Assembly (NCBI RefSeq): GCF_014356525.2
Contig: NC_052511.1
Location: 13,419,675-13,483,674, forward strand
Length of the DNA: 64,000 bases
Direction of reading: 5' to 3'
Source: Nilaparvata lugens
Taxonomy: Eukaryota > Arthropoda > Insecta > Hemiptera > Delphacidae
Every line of letters begins with the position of its first letter. Positions within the stretch are counted from its first letter, which is position 1. The translations under genes were made by a program, and so were the position numbers. The notes under the pieces were generated by a model. It was not told the origin of the DNA. It made no database searches and worked only from the letters and a program-made list of their open reading frames with translations. Below are positions 37,167 to 51,300 of this stretch, piece by piece.

Positions 37167-37967
37167 CTAAAAAATAAAATTCTTTTAAAAAAACATCTGA
37201 CAAATTTAATAAATAATGATTCTTAACACAGAAAAATAATAGGCATCGAATCTAAATATAGAAAATGTTGCAGCATGAATCACAGCCGGAAATTTTGTGG
37301 TTGATAATATCGTTTATCGTACGGTTCTCTAGTTATTAGCTAAATGTCAGGCTACAATATAAGACTATCAATTACTGCATACTTACATTTATGTTTGAAG
37401 CACAAAAATTGGAAAATTTCTTATCGTAGAAAAGACACACCTCTTCCTGCCGATAAATGACAATGAAATTCACTTCTTGCAGAGAATCAACAAATTTGCA
37501 GAAACACAGAAAATTGAGAGAACTCCATCAAAGATTTGAGATCCACTGCCATTGAGATTAATTTCATTCCAGAGTTTGAAGTCAATTTTATATAAATGGT
37601 GACAGAATAAATTAGTATGAACATTGTAATGAATATTTCATGAAGAGAATAAAATATATTTTCAAAAATAAAATTAGCTCTCTTGTTATACGGATAAAAA
37701 ACTTTTCAGATTCAATAATAAGTGCACTATCAAAGTGAGACAACGACAAACTGGGACTGTGTCAGAGTTCACAACATTCCTCAGTGGTGTCAGTTTGACA
37801 GTGAGTGTATTAACAAATAGGGACAAATCTTGTTTGATTGAATCACAAAGTAGGAGAACATTCTCTTCTCTGTGATTGAATCCTCAAGTAGAAGGAATTT
37901 TAAAAGAGAGTAAAGTAGATGGAATGAATATTCCTTCCACTTTGTGTCAAATCTTGTGTCCAACTTG

Positions 37968-38036
37968 ATGGAGCAACTTAGTAACATAGTTTACTTTGAT
38001 AAGAACAAAGTAAACATGTTACTAAGTTGCTTCATT
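37968..38036. repeat. Strong stem-loop, about 30-bp stem
   Basis: GCAACTTAGTAACAT and AGTTTACTTTG pair with CAAAGTAAAC and ATGTTACTAAGTTGC across a 7-nt loop (37999-38005), with a single bulged base. It is not followed by a T-run. Confidence 0.75.
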
Positions 38037-38639
38037 TACTGAGCTCAGGGTTGTAAATATCAGGGTTGAAAATCATGTAAATTCCAAACTTGAGATTGAT
38101 TACTACATGGAATTTTCAACAAGAAATGATCAGTAAAATACTTTTTTTTGGAAATATGTTGATTCTTTGATAATTTTTAAAAACGTAAATAACTAGAAAA
38201 CTATTAGTCAAAATCTAATTTTAAGGATATGACTGTGATGAAGGAATTTATAATAATATTAATACAATTTGTTACTTTGTTTGATGTTTATGGATTTTTT
38301 TTAGTGCTGGAAGTTGAACAAAGTGCATTAATAAAGTTTAAAGTCAAACATTTTGAACGCTCATAAAAAGTTCAAAAACATTAAAGAAATATTGATTTTT
38401 TAACATATATCAAAAACAAAAGTCATATAAGGAATAAGAGAAATTTTAATGGTCATTTTTTGTAGCGAATTCCATGTAGAATCCATGGTCTTTGGCTGTT
38501 ACACCCTGTCCCTGACCTGTATATATTTGAGCACTGTACGGTACATGATTGTGATGGTGTTGATGATATAAGATGAATTTCTGCAATAATATTACAACTG
38601 GAGAAATTATTTCCTTTATATTTGAGCGCATTACCTGTA

Positions 38640-38886
38640 GCCTACATGTCAAGGTGAATTTCTGCAATTACAACAGGAGGAACGACTTCCACAATCATAG
38701 CACCAAACAGATTCACAATCGATGTACTGTTTTGCCACTTTCTAGGACTCAGGACCCATTTCCTACTCTGGCTCTGAAGATCTTCAACAAGCTTCCAACA
38801 AAATTAAAGAGCTCATCAGTGCTCAGGAATTCAGAGTGAAACTTAAGCGTTTGCTACAAGTCAACCCAATCTATAGGTTGCATTAG
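38640..38886 (+). mobile_element. Degenerate non-LTR retrotransposon C-terminus
   Basis: Plus-strand frames give RTQDPFPTLALKIFNKLPTK and, after a frameshift, EFRVKLKRLLQVNPIYRLH then a stop. The order F..LALKIFN.LP then F..KLKR.L....IY matches the C-terminal tail of insect LINE ORF2 proteins. Confidence 0.65.
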
Positions 38887-38967
38887 TTTTTTAATTAACA
38901 GTGGACAACTTGCTGTATCTTGGCCTATCAAGTTCTATTGTTGACCAACTTTTCTAGGTTCAACATG

Positions 38968-39948
38968 AGCTGTTGTTGCACTCATCCTAATCTCTCCAAT
39001 TATTACCCGCAAACTAACTCACAAAAAATCTTGGATAAAAATTATAAGATTCAAGGGAAAAAATAAAAATGGAGCATCACTCCAATCAATCTTCTAGAAT
39101 CACAGTCTATATTTTCAAATATAAAACAATACATTTTATTTTGATGCAACCAAACTGGCTTAGCTGGTCTCGGTTCAGAATAAGTGTGTTCAAGTTCTCT
39201 ATAAATCAAATGTATGAAAATTAAAGGTTTATGCAAAATTTGATCAGTTTTTGTGCCGGCTGCCTAAAAACAGTAGTTAGGTCATGTCAGAGGCCCTGAA
39301 ATTGATCAGGTGCGACCTAAAAACTCTGACATCAGACCTGAGCCAGCCAGGTCACTAGATATTATTATAATTAGTATATTATATGTTGTATTATAAGTTA
39401 CCATATGGCTATCAGAGTAAGAGTTATAATGTAAGTTATGACAAAGTCCGACAGTGCCCTAAATATCTCACGAGTTATTTGTTTAACTTGTAAGCAGAAT
39501 AGGTACATCTGTTGCATAGACACTAATTTATCTGCGGTTACTACTAGGATATAGAATATAGCTTTCTTTAATCTTAATGGGCCTAAGCGTTAATTTCATA
39601 TTATTAATTGCTGCTAGGCTATGACAAAAACAGGTACCCTTATCCCTCATGGTAGAAGGGTTGAGGAATACAGTAGGTGAATAGCTTGCCTATTTAACTA
39701 CCAAATCGCATTTCGCTTACAAAAAGCAAGCCATTATCTACTTAATTTCAAAGAGGTTAATAATCAACTGCTTCTTAGCCCACCTTAAGCTGTTGTTGCA
39801 CTCATCCTAATCTCTCCAATTATTACCCGCAAACTAACTCACAAAAAATCTTGGATGAAAATTATAAGGGAAAAAATAAAAATTGAGCATCACTCCAATC
39901 AATCTTCTAGAATCACAGTCTATATTTTCAAAGATAAAACGATACATA
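38968..39948. repeat. 165-bp direct repeats flanking 653 bp
   Basis: Copies 38968-39134 and 39788-39948 are almost identical, including GCTGTTGTTGCACTCATCC and GCATCACTCCAATCAATC; the second lacks a 6-bp ATTCAA. Direct terminal repeats around a short non-coding interior would fit a terminal-repeat retrotransposon in miniature, but a segmental duplication is equally possible. The interior contains the repeat at 39255-39362. Confidence 0.7.
39255..39362 (+). repeat. Dispersed repeat, copy 1 of 2
   Basis: TTAGGTCATGTCAGAGG, CTGAAATTGATCAG and CCAGGTCACT recur in opposite orientation at 50141-50250, about 80-85% alike by eye. Confidence 0.75.
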
Positions 39949-41098
39949 AAAACATTCTATAAATATTTTATGAGAAAACAAAACACGTCATAATTGAATG
40001 AAATTCTATTTAAAAAACTAATCTAAAGCAAAAAAAGCATGAGTAGGTTACACTCACAACTTATTCTAAAACTCTTTTGGTATAGTAAAGCATTGTCAAT
40101 GGAATAATTATGACTGTAATATTCACTCTGGTATTTGGAATGATGTTTGTTAAGTACGGCACTTTGCTCAATTCAATCTGTGCTTGATTGTGAATGTTAT
40201 TTCAGAGTTCAAATTCACAACCAAGGTATAACTTTATTTCATAACTATATACCTATACATTAGCCTTGACTACTACAAAAAACAAGTTTCAAGACACAAC
40301 AGATAAATTATCATAAATTAACATCAAACACTACGGTATATTATTAATACTTTAAATTTAACTCGAATATGAGTGTATGGAAAATAGTAACGATAGATGA
40401 ACAGTCTTCATGAAACAGGCTCCAGGTGAGCTTGAAATTCTATAATTTGGCGACAAAAGCTACATAAATTTGGAATAACAAGATTTTTAAAAAATGTGGA
40501 ATTATATTACTCTCATGTCTATCCAGTGAACTCTAATTTGCATGTATTTACTTTCAAATACAACAGGAGAAAGGAAATATAGATAGTACATTGAGATAAT
40601 GTTAATCACAGGTATACTAGTAAAAATAAGTTACGCAATGAGAATGTTAGCAGTCTTCTTTGAATACTGTGTTATTATTTTCAACAGTAAGTTAACTAAC
40701 TCACTGTTAAATAAAACTGGAATCAATGTAAAATGCAAACGGAGAGAGAAGGAAACACGAATTGACTACCGTATATTTTTCATAGTTCATAGAATGTTTG
40801 AGTTCAACATTATTAAGATGATATAGCAAAGTTTAATTGACAAGAATTTCATTAATACTACTGGTATGATAGATACTTTCAAATTCTGGAAAACGGAGGA
40901 ATTAAATATCACATAAACCGAACACTGATTATTATTTTCATGGATAAATTTATCTAATAAAAAATCCTGTCGAAGGAATTTGATGAAAATAATTATGTGT
41001 TAAATGAATTTGTGGTAACTTCAATTTGAAATTGAGTATTCTAATAGAGATTTCATAGTATACTTAGCACCACGAAACTTGAGTTTCGTAAGGAGATT

Positions 41099-41203
41099 AT
41101 TATATAAGTAGTAATATTTTAAAATTATTTAAGTAGTCGTATTTTTAAATTATATAAGTAGTAGTACTTTTAAATTATATAAGTAGATGTATTTTTAAAT
41201 TAA
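41099..41203 (+). repeat. Minisatellite, about 33-bp unit, three to four copies
   Basis: TTATATAAGTAGT(A/C)GTA followed by TTTTTAAA repeats with small changes. Confidence 0.75.
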
Positions 41204-42183
41204 TCTAAATGGCTTTACACTTGTATTCATCAAGATTTTAACTATATGAGTTTCATATTTTGATAAGTTGATGAAGGAGTTGTCTCATTTTCTAAAATAA
41301 TTGAGTAAGATAATACTGTACATTAAGATGAATATTTTTGGTACAGGTTTCATTATAACAAGTATAATATCTATCACATAGAAAATGGGAGTTCTCAGAG
41401 AGATCATTGAGTATTCATAATACACTAAATAAAATACACATGAAATAATACTACTGGTAATAAAGAGTAGAGTGCTTGTAGATATTTCAATAAAGAAATG
41501 GATTATATTAAGGAGATTGATAATTTCTCATTTGTCAGGAATAATTAAAAAGAGTATATATAATATAATTAAAGAGGATTTTATTGGAATAGAATGTAGT
41601 CGTACCTTCTCAGGTTGTCAATACGTCACAAGGGATTGGAGTAAAAATTTCAATCTTTGAGACTGTTGATAGTACTCATTGAGAAATAATTTTCTTTGTC
41701 TAATGTGAAATGGACTAAACAAGTTTAATATGATCTCTCAAGTCAATAAATAAATTATCTAGCAAGGGTCTCAAAAATTACAGATCTAAAAGAATGAAAC
41801 AAAAAATAATTATAACCTCCACTGCCCGATTATTAACTTCAACACAGCTACATAAATTATTATTTCAATAAACATAAAATTTAATAGCTTTAAGCAAGAG
41901 TTTTATTAGAAAAAACCAGGAACGAACATATTATTCATACATTTCTATCGCTTGCATGAATTTGGCTAAACAAATAACGATCTAGAACTTTTGTGACAAA
42001 CACACAGTGTGATAGGTGAACAACCATATAAACACGTGGAGAATTATACATAATCTTAGAGAGAGCTCAAAAAGTAGTAATCATTGGCTTTTGTAAGTTT
42101 GATTCTTGACAAACACCTCAAAGCCCAAATCAAACCTTCCTTAATCCCTAAACCTATCCCCTCCCGCATCCCCAATCATTCAC

Positions 42184-42229
42184 AAAACGGCCGTTTTGAA
42201 GATTAGTCGTCAAAACGGTCGTTTTGAAG
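42184..42229. repeat. Two tandem 14-bp palindromes in the DGK-epsilon 3' flank
   Basis: AAAACGGCCGTTTTGAAG at 42184 and AAAACGGTCGTTTTGAAG at 42212 lie 28 bp apart. Each contains a palindrome of AAAACG and CGTTTT. An outer TTCACAAA/TTTGTGAA pair (42179 and 42235) encloses them. They lie 120-170 nt past the DGK-epsilon stop and are probably transcribed in its 3' UTR. Confidence 0.7.
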
Positions 42230-42351
42230 AAGTAATTTGTGAAACAACGATAACAATTGGATACGTTTGCGAGGAATTACTTGGAAAAACTGCAAGAGCA
42301 TTTGTACTTCCCTCTACTAACGGGCGGCAAAAAGTGACATTTTTATATAAA

Positions 42352-45300
42352 TTATCTGTCAACAAGAGACAAAACTGTCGCTTGATTGTTGGCTGAGGTG
42401 ACTGTGATCGTTGCTGGCTGCTGAAGCCAGGGTTCGCCATCGACCTGCATCGCTGTCTTGCTCTTCATTTTGATCTGAAAAAGAATGTTACAGTAATTTT
42501 AATAGAAAACCATCCTCTATCAGTCAAGAGAAAACGTTTCGAATTACAGATGCGTGGGAAGTTCTAGAGTACTACTCATTTGCTCTGTCTCTTTCTTGTA
42601 ATTTGTTTTGCGATAGTCGGCAGGACTACTCCTGAATTATCAGAGTGGATTAGGCTTAATAAAACTATCAAATCAATTTCTAGAAAGTAATAATCTGTTT
42701 CAAATTCATTCGAGAACTCTTCATTACGGTTTATCAACATTACCTTCAACTACTTGATATCGAGTAAAACTAAAATTACCTAATCACATATTCAACGTTT
42801 TAAATACATAATTATTAGTAACTTCTTCAGCCTTCAGTGATGGGATGAAGAAGACTTTTTTTACAAGAAAGACGCAACGGGGACAAGAGTTGTTCATTTA
42901 CTACAAAAAGAGTTGATTATTGATATTCATAGGGAGCTGATAGCAATGTGACTAATCCATCCATGGAGTTGGTCAAGTTTCCGTCACGTTTTTATCACTC
43001 AGTTGGTCACCGTGTGTAATAACTAGATGTGAAACCTGAGAGTAGGCATGAGTTCATTAAATAATGTAAATTTAGAATTGAAATGTTGAGTGTGTAGTTG
43101 TGAAATTTTCAATTTTTCCAAACATCTATAAAGAAATAAACAAATAAAAAAAATTGTGAGAGAAATATGAAGTGAAGATTTCTTCAAAATGAAAATAATA
43201 TCCATTTTTATAGTTATTAATATTATCGAGACATTATTTTATATTACATTATATCGAGACATTTTTATATTATTTAATATTAGCGAGACATTATTTCTTA
43301 CCTTAACACACTTGGCTTGACCGATACGGAGTGGCTCAGACAGACCAACCTGAAGCTGAGCGATGTGGAATGATGAATAGACCGCCACCACTTCAAGAAG
43401 ACCGTCATTCACACTCTGTTCTGGCAGGTCACTGTTCTCATCTAAACGCAAAACATAAATACATTTAATAAATTGATAAAACATTATTTGAGTTGACGAG
43501 TGATTTATTACCTGTGATAGAGACCTACTAATAATTGATTAAAGTCTGATTAGTTATAAAACAATTTTTTCATAGTGAATGAATGTGAACGTCAGTTACA
43601 AACTTTATTTACAATTAAATTTATGGATATACTTGGAATATGGTCCTGTCTGTTTATAACAATTACTTGAAAAACAATTAATATTATAGTGAATAAATGT
43701 GAAAGTCAGTTACAAAATGTATTCACAATTCAATTCACGGATATACATTGAATACAGAAATAGTCTATTTATAACGATTGCCATGGGCAAAAATAACATG
43801 CTTATTCAGTTAGTTGTCTGCAAAATATATCTACAGTGTCTTATACAAGCTCATCATTTACAAACAATTTACCGAAATTTTGAGCTGACAGGTGAAAAGT
43901 TTTCTGTAACAGTTGAACATCAAGAGCAAAAAAACTCTATTACAACAGCATTGGAAGCGGAAGCCAATAACATTCCGGTTTTCAATTTATTGTACAATCG
44001 AAAACGTTAGTCCAAATACAACTTTAATGGCTGGTCTAAAGCATAATCGATAGATGAATGAATGGAGTAGAGACAATGTAGAAAACTGTGTATTGTAAAT
44101 TGTGTAGTGTAGGCTAAATGTAGTAAATATTGTGGAAATGAATGTGTAAATATTGTAAATTTAGTGTATTGTGTAATGTAAAAACTGTGTATTGGCCGAA
44201 TCAGAGAGACCAGTAATAAAAGTGATAAACTAACCTGATCCAACTTGCCACAAGTTGACACCAGCTCCCCATGATGGAATGTTGAGCACAACTATGGCCT
44301 CAATTGAAGGCAATTCCTGTCTCACTCCATCCAGGTACAACTCAATACGCTGGTCAAGATCTTGGCAGCTCCTCTCCATCACTTGTTGTGTACCAAACAA
44401 TAGATAAAGCACCTGAAAATCAATAAATTCTGAAAATATTATCAAAATGAAGAATAGAAATAATTGAAATGGGTTCAGGAACACTCATTGGGATACAACA
44501 ATCTATAGTTTTATGAATAATTACAGAATATCTAATTATCGGTGTTGTGATAAAATAATGGGTACTTGATAAATTTTATTGGGTTTCAATAATTCCAGTA
44601 GCGCCAAAAAGAAAAGTTAGTATCCACAGCCCATACAAACCTTATTTTGCAGAATAGAAACCATAGTTTCTTACGAGAATAGAGGCACTCTTGCCTTTTT
44701 TATGCTTATTCTATAAAAAAATCTACATTCTCTTTTTTGCCCTTTCACTTACACGATTAGCTCACTAGCTTTCTGGCTTCTGCACAACACTCCATAAAAG
44801 CAATGCTGCAATGTAAGGTATGCACAGACAACAAGAGATTTCCTGAATTTCAACTAAGCAACTTCAAATACACAACTCGCAGCAAACAAAAATACAAATA
44901 GGCAAAAAAAGTAATTGAATGGAAATATAACGTTATAGATTTTATGAAAGTATAATAATCGAATATTATTCTGGGAAACGCACCTTATTGAAAAGTCTGC
45001 TACTGACTATGTAGAAGGGGGAATGCCGGGTACGATGGAAATCAAGAGTTACTTGGGCATCGACTCCCACACTCAGGTAGTTGTACATGCAGAGGCCTTT
45101 CTTCTTCCCTAAACCCAGAGGCCGCGTGACTTCCACTTCTACAAGCCACCTGAAACAAAATTTCAAATATATTTTCAGTTGGTAGACTATCAACCGATCT
45201 TCAAACCTCTTCGAATTCAGTTATGAATATTGTTGATTCGTATTAAATGTAATGTCATAAATAATAATAATATCGTATAAGAGTGATCCGTGGTCTAGTG

Positions 45301-48300
45301 GATAGAGTGCCTGCATAGCAGCATAGAGATCCCGTTTTCAAACCCTCTCAATACCAAAAGTTTTTTAACCAGATCACTCCCGTCTTATCGGATGGGCACG
45401 TTAAACTGTCGGTCCCGGCTGAAGTATGACAGTCATAAGGCCCATTGACGGCTTAAATTATATATTCAGGCGGTGGGACCTTCCAGCAAGGGACTCCCCA
45501 CCAACGAAAGCCATACGAATTTACTTTACTTTATATCGTATAAGAGATTATATTGATTATTCACTAGTATAATTATTTTAAATTTAATGTATAAGAGGAG
45601 GGCGGTTTGACTCAGAGTTCGCGCAGATAAGCTATCGCTTAGATAAGTTGAGAATCAACCGGTATTCCCGTAGTAACGGTGTCCACTTGAGCCAACTCCT
45701 CTGAATATGATCCATGAGTTGAAAAATCGCTTCCCGGTAGTTCAGAACCCACCTAAAACTGTAGGTGTACTCGTCTCTCATCAGCATCTGTTTCATTATC
45801 ACACACAAGCCTAGAGCATATGTGGGGCATCACTCAGAAAAAAAGTAAATCCAGTAATAATCAAGAGCGCATAATGTAATAGAGCCTAGAGCGTAAAATG
45901 CAATTTCACTTATACTTCAGTAGTATTGCTATCCTTTCAACGTAAATGGGGTAATGGCAATATAAGTTTTTCTTGAATTTTCAATTCTCGTTCAGTTTAC
46001 ATTTTCAGTTATGAATAGACCAGATCAATTATAAATGATCCCATTTGCATTTGAAATAATCAATAAATTAATGATGAATGTAGTAGACAATATTATGATT
46101 TATTACTTCTCTCATATTCGATTTCTTTTCAAACTGCTGACTTTTCCAGACGTATTTCTGAAGTGGAGAACACATGCTATAATAAATCATTAATAAGTGA
46201 TTTTTATTTATAAATTTCCCACTTACAAGTTACCTATTTATCTAAGCAAATTTAGTGGGACAATATTAAAAATCCTGCCCGTGATAAGGAGTTCACAACA
46301 GTTCAATACATACATGAAAAAATTGCAACGAAATATTTCCCATACCATAAAAATGATACATTAAGGAATATTGAAAAAACATAGGACAAACGAATCTTCA
46401 AATGAGATCCATGCAAGTGATACTACTGTATTTGCATATCTTCACAAAACCTTTTCCCCATTATTTATTCTCTTATAGTGTTCTATTGATTTTACGTCCC
46501 CTTTTTTAGAGAATCCTTACATCCATCAAACTGATGAATTTCAAGGGATTACAATCTATTTCCTAGGTGAGAAGTATTATTCTAAAACTGCATTTCTCAT
46601 TTAACTTCAAAGTCTTTTTCGTTCAAGGCGATCTTACCTGTCAAGAGGAATGTGTTTGGCAGCTTGCACTTTGGTGAGAATCTGCAGTCCACCGTCGTCA
46701 GTCGGAGTGTAGGAGGATCCCCAGCCCAGCACTCTTGCCAGATCGTTGCCCGTACCAAGCGGAATCACACACACGGCCGGAGAAGGCTGTAAGCAAAACT
46801 TCATAAGAATCCATTGCCAAATAAATACAATAATTAATAATCATTATTATGAATTATACATAATTAATAGATCATAGTAAAATAATTAAGATAATAATAT
46901 TATTCAAGATTGAGATTTACAAGTATTAATAATTATTTTAAGAAGGATTATTTCATCACTAATTTTATGATTTAAAAACGCAGTAACTAACAGTTCCTGT
47001 ATTTTTTACTACAAGTTATTTATTGACTTTAGTGCAGTCACCTATTCTTATTTCAACCTCTGAGTGAGGCTGATGTTGAGGCTGATAAAGCTCCTTCTCA
47101 GGATTGAAATGCATTCCTCAATACGCCAAAAAATTAAGTGTTTTTCAAATATTTACAAAGTAACACAGTGTCAAAACTCAACAAAGTTACGATATAGTGT
47201 TTCGTCATGGAAAACAACATCAAGAATGAATAAATTCATTCATTCAAGAGTCTAACAACAGTATAAGCCTAACGAGCTGAAACCTTTAACAAATGCTGGA
47301 GCACAGGCCTTGAAACGTCAATAATATACTGAATGTAACAGTGCTGCTGGCGATACCCAATGCAGTGTTGCCACATCGAATACATAAACTTGAGCGATCA
47401 TAGATAGACGATCAAATATTGTTGTTGCCAGATCGACAATGATTGCCAGAGGTGATGGAGGTCAAAGTACATGATGGACTGTTGTGCCGGATAAAAAGAA
47501 AAAATTGACAATCCTTTATTCTTAATTTTTACGAAAAGCACATCATTTAAATGATCGGGGAAGAAGAAATGATGTTACCTCGTCTGATATAAATTATGTC
47601 AGTCTGATATAGCATTATTAGATATGTGGTCCCTTTAATGACGTCATAACCAAGTTCCGCTGTATTTTATTAATTATTTTCTTAGTACTAGCCTTGATGT
47701 TGAGCCGATGCGCGGTGGTGAGGAACCAGGCGACCGTGCCATCACCGCCCGCAATGAGGAAGAGGGGACGGACGCGGGGGCCTAACAGTGCACACCACTC
47801 GAGCACCGCCTCCATGGGCACCGCCCCCAAGTCAACCACCTGCGCTGGGTTCAGGAGGCGGCGGAACATCGACAGCACCCGTCCCCCGTCCTTGTTGCCT
47901 GATGTCTTGTTCGCTGCAAAAACAAAACGGTACTAATTAGTTTCAATCAGAATATCGATATTTTTATAAGCTTGTGATTGAGACACTTACAAGTATTTTA
48001 TTCAACATTAGTAATTATTGTGCAATACAAACTTCATTACGTTAAACTGAAACTCGAAACCGCGCCAGTCTGTGAGTGTGCGAAAAAACCTAGTACACGA
48101 CGAGAAGGCACCTGGTTTTCATTGTTGGGAATGGTTTCAAATGGTAGCAGGAGTCTTCTCATCGTACACTCGGTAAAGAAATGTTCCTTACATTTACATT
48201 TTCTGGATGCCGATGTTTAGAGTGAACAGAATAGTATTTGTGTACATTAGAAATGGATCGTGGAATCATCACGTTTGATTTGATAGTTTTTATACAATTT

Positions 48301-51300
48301 TGATTTAGAATTGATGAGGATGTGAAAGATTTATTTATTTATAATTTTTACAAAGTAGCACTGGTTGGGAGAGAAAAACTAAGGATACTCCTTTTACCAT
48401 TTTTCTCCCAGATAGATGGATGGATAAAAATCTTAATCTTCACACTTTCATGCATTATTATAAGTTTTGTAAAGAGAGTTCATGCAATAAGAGGCCACTC
48501 TTCCAACCAAAATAATAGAGATAATCATTAATAATGCATCATTGGAGACAATTAGGGTTTTAGAGTGTTACAAGGCAGATGCCGTCAAATAAGTTCATGG
48601 ATTTGAACTCATATTCCAAAGTACTCTTTAGAATGATCCACTCCAAGTTTTAAAACTGTTATGCCCACTTTTCACGACTACAGTAGACGATCCATTCAAC
48701 GGAGGCAAGTTACTGTGAGCATATAGCTCGAATTGAGCTATACAAGTAGGTGCCTACTTGAATCTACTTGAACTGTGCCAACTTGAATCAAGTGGACACT
48801 TAATTGAGCCTGTAACCTGTTCAAGTACTTGCCCACATGGTTAATGGTTCCGGTAACCTACCTGCCGTAACTATTGAAAGCCAAAAACTAGCATCTAACA
48901 AAAACTCTACTGGTGGAAAATAATTAGAAACAGTTGCGAGGCAATAGGCTTTCCTATATTTATTGAATTTCAACAAATTCTATGAGATAACTCATGATGT
49001 TACCTCGTTTTTTATCAATTTACTCACCCAATACGATGATGGGAGTCCATTCAGGCCAGTCGACAGGTTTAATACTTTGAATCCGAAGTCGATTGGATAT
49101 GCTCGCCCTCCGACCGGCTAGCTCCAAACTATGGGGTGGCACTATGAACTGCCTCAGTCTTCCAAAATCACACACCTGAAGAATTGGAAGAGTTTATTTA
49201 TATATTTATTAATTTATTTCTACATTAGGAATATGTCAATTGAGTAATAGTAGATAATTACTTATTATAGTTCAAATTTCCATCGAAAATAATCAATAAC
49301 AATTAATAATAGTTAATAAATTCAATTCAAACGGATAAATATTCGATATATTTAAATAGGACAACAGAATGAGGCTAAAGGTGCCTTTTCGTTTGTGCGT
49401 AAATTTCCGCAGTCGACGACGACAAGCATTGTTGAAATTCATATTGTCCAAATTTCAAGTGTGCTAAAACAGCTGATCAAATAACTTTTCATTATTTGTG
49501 CTTATTATTCAAGAATCAAAACATTTCAAATAATATCAACATATTGCAATTTAAAAGTATAAAAAATTATAAATTCAACCTCCCCCATTAAAACATGATT
49601 GAACATATTCTTCTAGGTTATTTAGACAAATTGAAATCTACCCAATCTGAGATCCTCACCCTGTCGTGGTCGATGACGGCATTTACGTATAAACGAAAAC
49701 CTAGCTTAAGATATAATCAAGATATACACAGAGATGTACAGCTATTGACCCAAATAACTTCAATTCAGATTCAGAGTGTTTCTTGGTGGGGGAAAATTCT
49801 ATAGCTTCAACTGCCTCTTGGATTTACCCGTGATTATGCCTCAATCATGCCATTAGTGCGTTTGGTTTCAAAGACAAAAACAGAACCGTTTTCAATAATA
49901 CCCAGCTAACACATTTTTCGAATTTACCAATCTTTTCAATTCCAATGCACGATTGTCCGGAAAATAGCTAGGAGGAAATCAAGGAACGTTATAACAAAAA
50001 AGTTGCAATACTGATATTTCATGTTCCGTCCACAAGTATATTCTACTGAGATGCAACATCGAAGCATTTGGATACGTGGGGCATTGGAAAATTTTATTAC
50101 ACAGAATCAACTCATCTACTGTTGTTGAATAATAATATCGAGTGACCTGGCTAGCTCAGTTCTGGTGTAAGAGAGTCAGGTCGCAACTGATCAATTTCAG
50201 GTCCTCTGACATGACCTAACAACAGCTTTTTAGGCAATCTGCTATTGAATAATTTGACTCAATATGCGATATTCATCCAAATCAATCAATGTATTTACAA
50301 TGTATTCTTTCTTACAAGCCGATTGATCTTTTCGACAGTAAGAGTCTATATTTGATGCGTGCTACATCTACTCATAAATTCTTCTTTGCAAAAAATACTT
50401 TGATTGCAGCACCTGATTGCTTGTTTCTCAGCAAACAGTAGTAGTTGTTGACTCAAGTATTGATTGAAATGGAATTAATTGGACAGGCATTGTTGATAGT
50501 TGACTTACATTAGCTAGCTTGGCTCGACAGGAGGAGTGAACAGCTCGATGACACCAGCAGCACTCCAAATCCAGATCCCCTCCTTCACCCCCTCCACACG
50601 TGCTGCCACTGCACTCATCCTCGCAAACCTCACATTTGGCATCCAGCGATGTGTTACCTGTCACATTAAACAAATCAACTTTCACTCAACAATAAATATG
50701 GTTGATAAGGAAAATATAGCAGAGAAAATATAGTGGAATTGGCAATATAATATGTATCTATATAATAAGAGAGAGTGTTTGTTCGCATCAAAACATGTCA
50801 ACTTGTGGATTACATACCGGAAAAACGGGAATGATTTAGATCTCCTAATTTTGCACATAGATTCTAAAAATATCAATTTCGTGCACCTTGAAGTCCAAAT
50901 TTCAATTTTCCATCTAGATTTTTCAGAATTAATGTTCAAATTTCATTCATGCTACCGTACATGAAGTTCCATACGGCATAGACTACATTGTTGTAGGCCA
51001 GAAGTGTGTTTTTTTATAAGGAGGTTATAATGCTGTTACAAGCTAATCATTTTCAAACGGAGCCGTGTAGCGTAATGGTAGAACACACGCTTTCGGAGCG
51101 ATGGTTTCTCGGTTCCCATCCCGATTCTTCCTAATTTTTTGTTCTAAATTTTTTCCCTCGAAACGTATTATTATAAATTATTTTTTTGGAGGAATTTGTT
51201 TTCATTACAATTGTACTTCATGCACGGGCTTCATGCTGTATCATTGAATTTCATAAGAAAAACATGAATAGATCACAATAAAATAAGTAATAATTTATAT

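Larger units (their letters stand above)
37388..42351. other. Intergenic region between RhoGDI start and DGK-epsilon stop
   Basis: The first few hundred bases should hold the RhoGDI 5'-UTR exon (ending at 37387) and promoter. A strong stem-loop (37968-38036), a LINE remnant (38640-38886), a direct-repeat pair (38968-39948), a 33-bp minisatellite and paired palindromes follow. A minus-strand AATAAA for DGK-epsilon lies at 41902-41907. No coding exon is supported between 40000 and 42351. Confidence 0.5.

Noticed and set aside
43699..44010. 103-codon open frame on the plus strand inside DGK-epsilon intron 8
   Set aside because: It starts inside a tandem duplication and matches no family I recognise; antisense to an intron. 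Kept only as a possibility.
51056..51130. Functional tRNA gene
   Set aside because: D-arm and T-arm resemble a tRNA, but the acceptor stem does not pair and the anticodon stem is short.
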